In this document: positions 56,172-60,827 of the stretch, in pieces | How the letters are laid out: each line of letters starts with the position of its first letter | Numbering within the stretch: the first letter of the stretch is position 1 | Assembly (NCBI GenBank): GCA_028689015.1 | Contig: JAQTXC010000013.1 | Coordinates: 1 to 60,827 of the forward strand | Direction: 5' to 3' | Origin: Dechloromonas sp. | Lineage (GTDB): Bacteria; Pseudomonadota; Gammaproteobacteria; Burkholderiales; Rhodocyclaceae | DNA length: 60,827 nt | The notes under the pieces: model-generated | Database searches by the model: none | The model's input: the letters and a program-made list of their open reading frames with translations, nothing else | Told to the model about the DNA's origin: nothing | Position numbers and translations under genes: made by a program

Positions 56172-57359
56172 TTATTGCACAGGATCGGCGATTTGTTCCC
56201 GTTTCGGCAGGTCGACCGCGGGATCACCGACCAACCAGCGATAGATCAGCAGCCAGCCGAACAGGGCGCACAAGGCACCGATCGTGAATGTCCAACCCGC
56301 CCCCAGCCGATCCCAGCTCCAGCCACTGATCAAGGCGCCCAACAAACCACCGGCGCCAAACGACAGGCTGGAATACAAAGCCTGCCCCCGGCCCTGAGCT
56401 TTTCCCGGAAACCACAGGTTGACCGCGGCAATGGATGCCGCATGAAAAGCACCGAAGGTCAGACCATGTAGCAACTGAGCAAAGACCATGGTCGCCAACG
56501 AACCGACCCCCCAACCCATCAGCATAAAACGCAGGACAGCCGCCGCAAAACTGGCCAGCAACAGATGACGCAAGGAGAATCGCCAGACCAGTCGATGCAT
56601 GGCCATAAATACCCCAATCTCGGCCAGCACACCCAGCGACCAGAGCACGCCCACCTCGGTCTTGCTATAGCCATGAGCATCGAGATGAATGGAGTAAAAA
56701 ACGTAAAAACCGCCGTGCGCCGCCGACATCATCAGACAGGCCGCCATCAGGGCCTGCACACGCGGCTGCCGAAGAATGCGCCTGATCGACTGTTCAATAG
56801 GGAGATGCGCGCGCGGCGCAGCCTCCGGCAAGGCCAGCGCAAAACCCAGGATGCCCAGCAGGATCAATACACAGACCCACAACACACCGACGGGCGGCAC
56901 GACATCAAGCACCGCGCCGGTGGCCATGACTGCCACGATAAAACCAACCGATCCCCAGAGCCGGATACGACTGTAACGACCACGCTCTTCGCGCAAGTGG
57001 TCGAAGGTCAGCATCTCGACCAACGGCAGCGCAGCACTCCAGAAAAAGGCGAGCACGGCCATCGCCAGCAACATGCCAGACAAACGATCAAGCCAGAAAA
57101 ATGCCAGAAAACCCAGTAACGACGCGACCGCCGCCAGGCGAATGATGAATAGACGGTGACCGTAGCGGTCCACCAGCCAGCCCCACAGATTCGGGCCAAA
57201 CAGACGCATCAGCTGCATCTGCGACATCAACAGGCCAATATCCCAAGCCGAAAAAGCCAGTGACTTCAGATAAAGGGTGAAATAAGGCGAGAAAGCGCCA
57301 ATGAAGGCGAAATACGCAAAATAGTAGCCGGCGAGACGCCAGAAGGGCAAAGCGTGCAT
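56172..57359 (-). CDS. MFS transporter, HcaT/LacY-like
   Basis: 395 residues with about 12 membrane segments. It starts WRLAGYYFAYFAFIGAFSPYFTLYLKSLAFSAWDIGLLMS, the pattern of the phenylpropionate-permease (HcaT) branch, and has the loop GWLVDRYGHR. It should be a proton-coupled importer or exporter of a small molecule; the substrate cannot be read from sequence. It ends 30 bp before the leuC start region and is transcribed in the same direction. Confidence 0.88.
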   Translation of the reverse strand: MHALPFWRLAGYYFAYFAFIGAFSPYFTLYLKSLAFSAWDIGLLMSQMQLMRLFGPNLWGWLVDRYGHRLFIIRLAAVASLLGFLAFFWLDRLSGMLLAMAVLAFFWSAALPLVEMLTFDHLREERGRYSRIRLWGSVGFIVAVMATGAVLDVVPPVGVLWVCVLILLGILGFALALPEAAPRAHLPIEQSIRRILRQPRVQALMAACLMMSAAHGGFYVFYSIHLDAHGYSKTEVGVLWSLGVLAEIGVFMAMHRLVWRFSLRHLLLASFAAAVLRFMLMGWGVGSLATMVFAQLLHGLTFGAFHAASIAAVNLWFPGKAQGRGQALYSSLSFGAGGLLGALISGWSWDRLGAGWTFTIGALCALFGWLLIYRWLVGDPAVDLPKREQIADPVQ

Positions 57360-57398
57360 CCGGCGATTTTACCGGAGGCACGCCCAAGCCCGCGTGAC

Positions 57399-57662
57399 TT
57401 ACTTGCTGGCTTCCTGGCCGGCGCGATAAGCCATCAGCATGTGATAGAGATCATCCTTGAGCTTGACGCGCTCTTTTTTCATGTCTTCAAGGGTGAAATC
57501 AGCCACCGGCATGTCATGTTCTTCCAGATTTTCCACCTTGCCGGTCAGGCGATGATAGGTATCGAACAGACGTGCGAAACGTGCGTTGCCCACTTTCAAT
57601 GCGTGAATGGCATCGGACAGTTCCGGGAATTCGTGGTGAAGGTCGTGATGGTCTACATTCAT
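57399..57662 (-). CDS. YdcH-family (DUF465) small protein
   Basis: 87 residues, all-helical and highly charged. It matches DUF465 with HEFPELSDAIHALKVGNARFARLFDTYHRL and MKKERVKLKDDLYHML. The function is unknown, and the ends suggest a coiled-coil hairpin. AGGGAGAG precedes the start. It lies between aroC and the MFS gene. Confidence 0.9.
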   Translation of the reverse strand: MNVDHHDLHHEFPELSDAIHALKVGNARFARLFDTYHRLTGKVENLEEHDMPVADFTLEDMKKERVKLKDDLYHMLMAYRAGQEASK

Positions 57663-57716
57663 AAAGGCTCTCCCTGGATAGCATCACCACGCACAGGTGG
57701 CGAAAAGCCTTCGATT

Positions 57717-58817
57717 CTAGCCGATTTTTCCCGCAATCTGTGGCGTCAGGCACTGCACATCGCCACATTGCGCCCGGTGCCGAAGCGCATGATCGATCAG
57801 GACCAGAGCCAACATGGCCTCGGCAATCGGCGTCGCCCGAATGCCAACACAGGGGTCGTGCCGCCCCTCTGTAGCCACCTCAATCACCTGACCGTGAACA
57901 TCAATCGACCGCCGCGCCTGAGCAATCGACGAGGTCGGCTTGATCGCCATATTGACCACGATATCCTGACCAGTCGAAATACCGCCCAGCACGCCACCCG
58001 CGTAATTAGAGGCAAAACCAGCCGGCGTCATTTCGTCACCATGCTCGCTCCCTTTTTGCGCCACCGAGGCAAAACCTGCCCCGATTTCAACCCCTTTAAC
58101 TGCGTTGATGCCCATCATGGCGTAGGCAATTTCCGCATCCAGCCGGTCATACACCGGCTCGCCCCAACCCGGCGGCACACCGGTCGCCGTCACCGTAATT
58201 TTGGCGCCTACCGAATCAAGCGATTTGCGCAACTGATCCATGTAAGACGCCAGTTGCGGCACGATGCTGGCGTTGGGGGCAAAAAATGCGTTGTCATCGA
58301 TGGCATCGACCGATTCAAAAGGGATGTCAATCGGCCCGAGCGCGCTCATCCAGCCCCGAATGCTGACCCCATAGCGTTCGAACAACCACTTGCGGGCAAT
58401 CGCGCCAGCAGCCACCCGCACCGCCGTCTCGCGGGCCGACGAGCGACCGCCACCGCGATAATCGCGGAATCCATATTTTTGCGTATAGGTGTAGTCGGCA
58501 TGACCCGGCCGAAAAGTCTCGGCAATATTGCCGTAGTCCTTGCTGCGCTGATCCTGATTACGAATCAGCAGGCCAATCGGCGTCCCAGTGGTTCTGCCTT
58601 CGAAGACACCGGACAGGATTTCCACCGTATCCGGCTCACGGCGCTGCGTCACATGGCGCGAGGTGCCCGGCTTGCGCCGATCAAGTTCCGCCTGAATATC
58701 CTCGGCACAGAGCGCCAGCCCCGGCGGGCAACCATCCACCACGCAGCCGATCCCCGGGCCGTGGGATTCGCCAAAGGAAGTCACTGTAAACAGGGTGCCA
58801 AAAGTATTGCCGGACAT
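57717..58817 (-). CDS. aroC: Chorismate synthase
   Basis: 366 residues; FMN-dependent last step to chorismate. It has [88 protein letters not shown], and the C-terminal [17 protein letters not shown]. Complete. A 130-bp gap separates it from the CBS gene, holding a perfect copy of the dispersed 11-mer. Confidence 0.98.
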   Translation of the reverse strand: MSGNTFGTLFTVTSFGESHGPGIGCVVDGCPPGLALCAEDIQAELDRRKPGTSRHVTQRREPDTVEILSGVFEGRTTGTPIGLLIRNQDQRSKDYGNIAETFRPGHADYTYTQKYGFRDYRGGGRSSARETAVRVAAGAIARKWLFERYGVSIRGWMSALGPIDIPFESVDAIDDNAFFAPNASIVPQLASYMDQLRKSLDSVGAKITVTATGVPPGWGEPVYDRLDAEIAYAMMGINAVKGVEIGAGFASVAQKGSEHGDEMTPAGFASNYAGGVLGGISTGQDIVVNMAIKPTSSIAQARRSIDVHGQVIEVATEGRHDPCVGIRATPIAEAMLALVLIDHALRHRAQCGDVQCLTPQIAGKIG

Positions 58818-58878
58818 GGGAAGCAGATTCGTTAAGGAGCGCGGAGTTTACCACGGTGCATTTTTCGGGGTTGCACAC

Positions 58879-58889
58879 GGTCGACCGCA
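58879..58889 (-). repeat. Dispersed 11-mer TGCGGTCRACC
   Basis: Perfect copy in the aroC/CBS gap, outside any gene. Confidence 0.85.
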
Positions 58890-58947
58890 AAAAAGACGGA
58901 AATTCCGCCCGACTCGCAACACCGACCCGGAGGTCGGCGCCCAAGCA

Positions 58948-59394
58948 TCAGATCGACGGCTCTTCCGGCCAGTTTTTGATGTAGCTTTTGAGCATCTTGT
59001 TCTCGAAGCTCTGTTCCTCAAGCACCGCCTTGGCGACATCGAGAAAAGAAATCACGCCCAGCAAGGTGCCGCCATCGAGCACCGGCAGATAGCGCGAATG
59101 CTTGTCGATCATCAGCCGACGCAGATCATTGGCATCCATGCCAGGAAAGGCCGTGACCGGATCACGGACCATCACGTCGCCCACCGTCACGCCATCCGGG
59201 CAAACGCCGTGCTCGCGCAAGGCCAGCATCACTTCGCGAAAAGTCAGCATGCCGACCATGCGCCCCTCCTCCATGACCACCAGCGACCCCATATCAAGAT
59301 CCGCCATCGTCGCAATGGCCGCAGCCAGCAATTGGCCCGGCGTGGCGGTATACAAGGTGCCGCCCTTGAGGCGCAGAATTTCGGTGACTTGCAT
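58948..59394 (-). CDS. CBS-domain pair protein
   Basis: 148 residues, two CBS domains (about 15-60 and 75-130), no other domain. CBS pairs bind adenine nucleotides and regulate partners; alone they give no pathway. The start MQVTEILRLKGGTLYTATPGQ is family-like. It is divergent from the small HTH gene, and the two share the repeat-rich 59395-59600 region. Confidence 0.88.
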   Translation of the reverse strand: MQVTEILRLKGGTLYTATPGQLLAAAIATMADLDMGSLVVMEEGRMVGMLTFREVMLALREHGVCPDGVTVGDVMVRDPVTAFPGMDANDLRRLMIDKHSRYLPVLDGGTLLGVISFLDVAKAVLEEQSFENKMLKSYIKNWPEEPSI

Positions 59395-59494
59395 GATTTA
59401 AACCCTCGAGGCGTTCTGTTCAGGCGAATGATCTTATTCGATCCGACCCGTTTGGCAAAATTGTTTGAAATATGTAACAACCATGGCATACCTC

Positions 59495-59545
59495 TTGCGC
59501 AACGTCATAATTGGTTATAAACTAAGTCATATGACCTAAGTCATA
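59495..59545. promoter_or_regulatory. Promoter and operator-like repeat array before the HTH gene
   Basis: TTGCGC (59495-59500) and TATAAA (59516-59521) make a possible promoter. Overlapping it, GTCATA occurs at 59504-59509, 59526-59531 and 59540-59545, with TATGAC (59530-59535) in the other sense. CTAAGTCATA is an exact direct repeat at 59522-59531 and 59536-59545. It looks like a repressor site. Confidence 0.65.
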
Positions 59546-59600
59546 GCTTACCAGGATAAATGGGTAAGTAAAAAATCCCTACCCTATTGGAGATAGAACA

Positions 59601-59909
59601 ATGACTACCACTGCCAAATTGATCGAAAAAATTGACGCTCGTGAAATCCGCCGCAAACTGGGCATGAACCAACAACAATTCTGGTCCGCCCTCGGCGTCA
59701 CCCAAAGCGGCGGCTCCCGCTACGAAAGCGGCCGCAACATGCCCAAACCGGTCCGCGAATTGCTGCGCCTGGTGCACGTTGAACAGGTCGATATCAAAAC
59801 CATCAAGCGCGACGACTGCGAAATCATCGATTACCTCAAGTCGCAGGAACCAGAGCTGTACAAGTCGCTGAAGAAATCGGCGCGCAGCCACGCCAAGAAA
59901 GTCGCCTGA
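59601..59909 (+). CDS. Small helix-turn-helix regulator (XRE type)
   Basis: 102 residues. A helix-turn-helix of the XRE/Cro kind sits at about 15-50 (REIRRKLGMNQQQFWSALGVTQSGGSRYESGRNMPKPV), followed by a lysine-rich tail that could also bind DNA. GGAG at 59589-59592 is well placed before the ATG. The repeat array upstream suggests autoregulation. Its target genes are not evident; the divergent CBS gene is one candidate. Confidence 0.85.
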   Translation: MTTTAKLIEKIDAREIRRKLGMNQQQFWSALGVTQSGGSRYESGRNMPKPVRELLRLVHVEQVDIKTIKRDDCEIIDYLKSQEPELYKSLKKSARSHAKKVA

Positions 59910-59948
59910 TTTTCGCCCCTGCCGGGGCGTAGACCGCGAACACGGGCA

Positions 59949-60785
59949 TCACGGGGAAACAATCACCCGGATGCCCGTTTCCTTTTCCACCCGGCGGGCA
60001 AAACGCTGCAGATCCAGCACCGATAAACGATTGAGACGCGGCGCAGCAGACTGCATCGACGGTCGCGCCAGACCATACAGATGCACACCGGCCAAGCGCC
60101 CAGCCAAGGGGCGCAGCAAATCGCAGTAAGCCAGTTGCGAGGCCTCGCCAGGCAAGACCCCATCCATTGCAAACCAGCACGTCTGCACCCAGGTTGGTGC
60201 CAGATCGACACATTGCGCCAAATGACGCCCAACCCGCTCCACATCGCCCGGAACACCATTGATCAAGGCCACCTCATCCGGCAGGGCGCGGTCAATCTTG
60301 AACCACACCTCGCCACCGAGTTCAGCCAACTGCACAATCCCGGCCTGGACCGCCGGCCGATGCAGCAAGCTGCCATTGGTAATCAGGCGCAGGGGAATTT
60401 TTCCGACCAGATGGTGATGCCGCAATACGGTCGCAACCGTTGCCACAGCCTCAGCAAACTCTGGCGCACTGCAGGGTTCGCCATTGCCGGAGAAGGCCAC
60501 ATCAACCAGACGCCGTGCCCCCTCGGGCACTGCTCGCTGCAGGAAATCACCGTCCAGCAATTCGTCCAGAAAGCCATCCAGCTCGCCTGCCAACTGTCGC
60601 AGATCGAGCGGCGGCGGCCCGCCGCGCTGCAAACCCTCAACCTGGCAATATACACACGCCCAGTTGCACGCGTTATTGGGGTTCAGATTGATCCCGAGCG
60701 ACACGCCACCGGCCCGGCGGGACACCACAGGATAAACATAGCGCAGGCCGGCGCTGTCGCGGCGATGGTCGTCAGTTGAAAGCAT
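59949..60785 (-). CDS. Radical SAM protein of unknown function
   Basis: 278 residues. The radical SAM cluster is C40-x3-C44-x2-C47 (NACNWACVYCQVE), followed by a GNGEP motif (FSGNGEP) and LITNGS. This subfamily resembles COG0731-type proteins, known mostly as uncharacterised. It has no auxiliary iron-sulfur domain. It is convergent with the HTH gene, and the window ends 42 bp beyond its start. Confidence 0.88.
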   Translation of the reverse strand: MLSTDDHRRDSAGLRYVYPVVSRRAGGVSLGINLNPNNACNWACVYCQVEGLQRGGPPPLDLRQLAGELDGFLDELLDGDFLQRAVPEGARRLVDVAFSGNGEPCSAPEFAEAVATVATVLRHHHLVGKIPLRLITNGSLLHRPAVQAGIVQLAELGGEVWFKIDRALPDEVALINGVPGDVERVGRHLAQCVDLAPTWVQTCWFAMDGVLPGEASQLAYCDLLRPLAGRLAGVHLYGLARPSMQSAAPRLNRLSVLDLQRFARRVEKETGIRVIVSP

Positions 60786-60794
60786 GGCGCATTG

Positions 60795-60800
60795 TATAAT
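60795..60800. promoter_or_regulatory. TATAAT box at the right edge
   Basis: A perfect -10 hexamer 10 bp beyond the radical SAM start. No -35 at the right distance is inside the window, so it could serve either a gene beyond the edge or (as ATTATA) the radical SAM gene. Confidence 0.35.
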
Positions 60801-60827
60801 TCAATCTCGTCTCTCGAAACCCGCATT

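Noticed and set aside
57354..58835. A 493-codon plus-strand frame antisense to aroC
   Set aside because: aroC is complete on the other strand; this frame has no start signal or motif.
60776..60800. Full sigma-70 promoter at the right edge (TTGAAA ... TATAAT)
   Set aside because: The spacer is only 13 bp, too short; only the -10 is kept as a weak feature.

Overview
The window is about 61 kb of GC-rich chromosomal DNA from a Gram-negative bacterium, most likely a betaproteobacterium of the Rhodocyclales (Dechloromonas/Azonexus type). That placement is inferred from three things: the core-gene order leuC-leuD-leuB-asd-fimV-truA-trpFBA-accD-folC-dedD-cvpA-purF-metZ, the sigma-32 type heat-shock promoters, and the mix of an MSHA pilus locus with a haem-type chemoreceptor. 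I see no rRNA, tRNA, insertion sequence, integrase, phage or CRISPR array. The window looks like native chromosome, not an island.

Layout. 1-3.2 kb: trxC, a Ca-loop protein of unknown function, and a chemoreceptor with a periplasmic CxxCH haem motif. 3.2-8.7 kb: a Ser/Thr kinase with a cyclic-nucleotide-binding-like domain, divergent from grpE-dnaK-dnaJ. Near-consensus sigma-32 promoters precede grpE and dnaK, and there is a terminator after dnaJ. 8.7-17.5 kb: an orphan amino-acid-type binding protein, cysS, a TPR/L,D-transpeptidase pair, two cyclophilins, lpxH and recQ. 17.5-33.7 kb: a complete MSHA-type pilus locus in three blocks. These are mshI-I2-J-K-L-M-N plus a degenerate GGDEF gene (leftward), mshC-D-O-P-Q (rightward), and mshE-G-F-A (leftward, converging on mshQ at a strong terminator). 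33.8-37.8 kb: an RhlE-type helicase, a second orphan binding protein and an HD-GYP protein translationally coupled to metZ. 37.8-47.6 kb: the purF/folC/accD/trp/truA biosynthetic run. 47.6-56.1 kb: a small membrane protein, the polar hub protein FimV, asd, and leuB-leuD-entericidin-leuC. 56.2-60.8 kb: an MFS transporter, a DUF465 protein, aroC, a CBS-domain protein, a small HTH regulator with a repeat array upstream, and a radical SAM protein.

How it fits together. A c-di-GMP theme runs through the pilus and envelope part. MshE has the MshEN c-di-GMP-binding signature, the last gene of the mshI-N operon is an inactive-looking GGDEF domain that keeps an I-site-like RxxD, and an HD-GYP protein lies about 3 kb beyond mshE. 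The rest is housekeeping: protein folding, branched-chain amino acid, tryptophan, methionine, purine, folate, chorismate, fatty-acid and lipid A synthesis.

The most unusual signal is not a gene. A dispersed 11-mer, TGCGGTCRACC, occurs perfectly at ten sites by eye on both strands, where chance predicts well under one, with some 25-30 near matches. It falls in intergenic DNA, across a stop codon and inside genes, where it usually reads Ala-Val-Asp/Asn with the otherwise less used GCG codon. It looks like a genome-wide functional oligonucleotide (uptake-sequence-like, Chi-like or segregation-like) and is the best candidate here for something undescribed.
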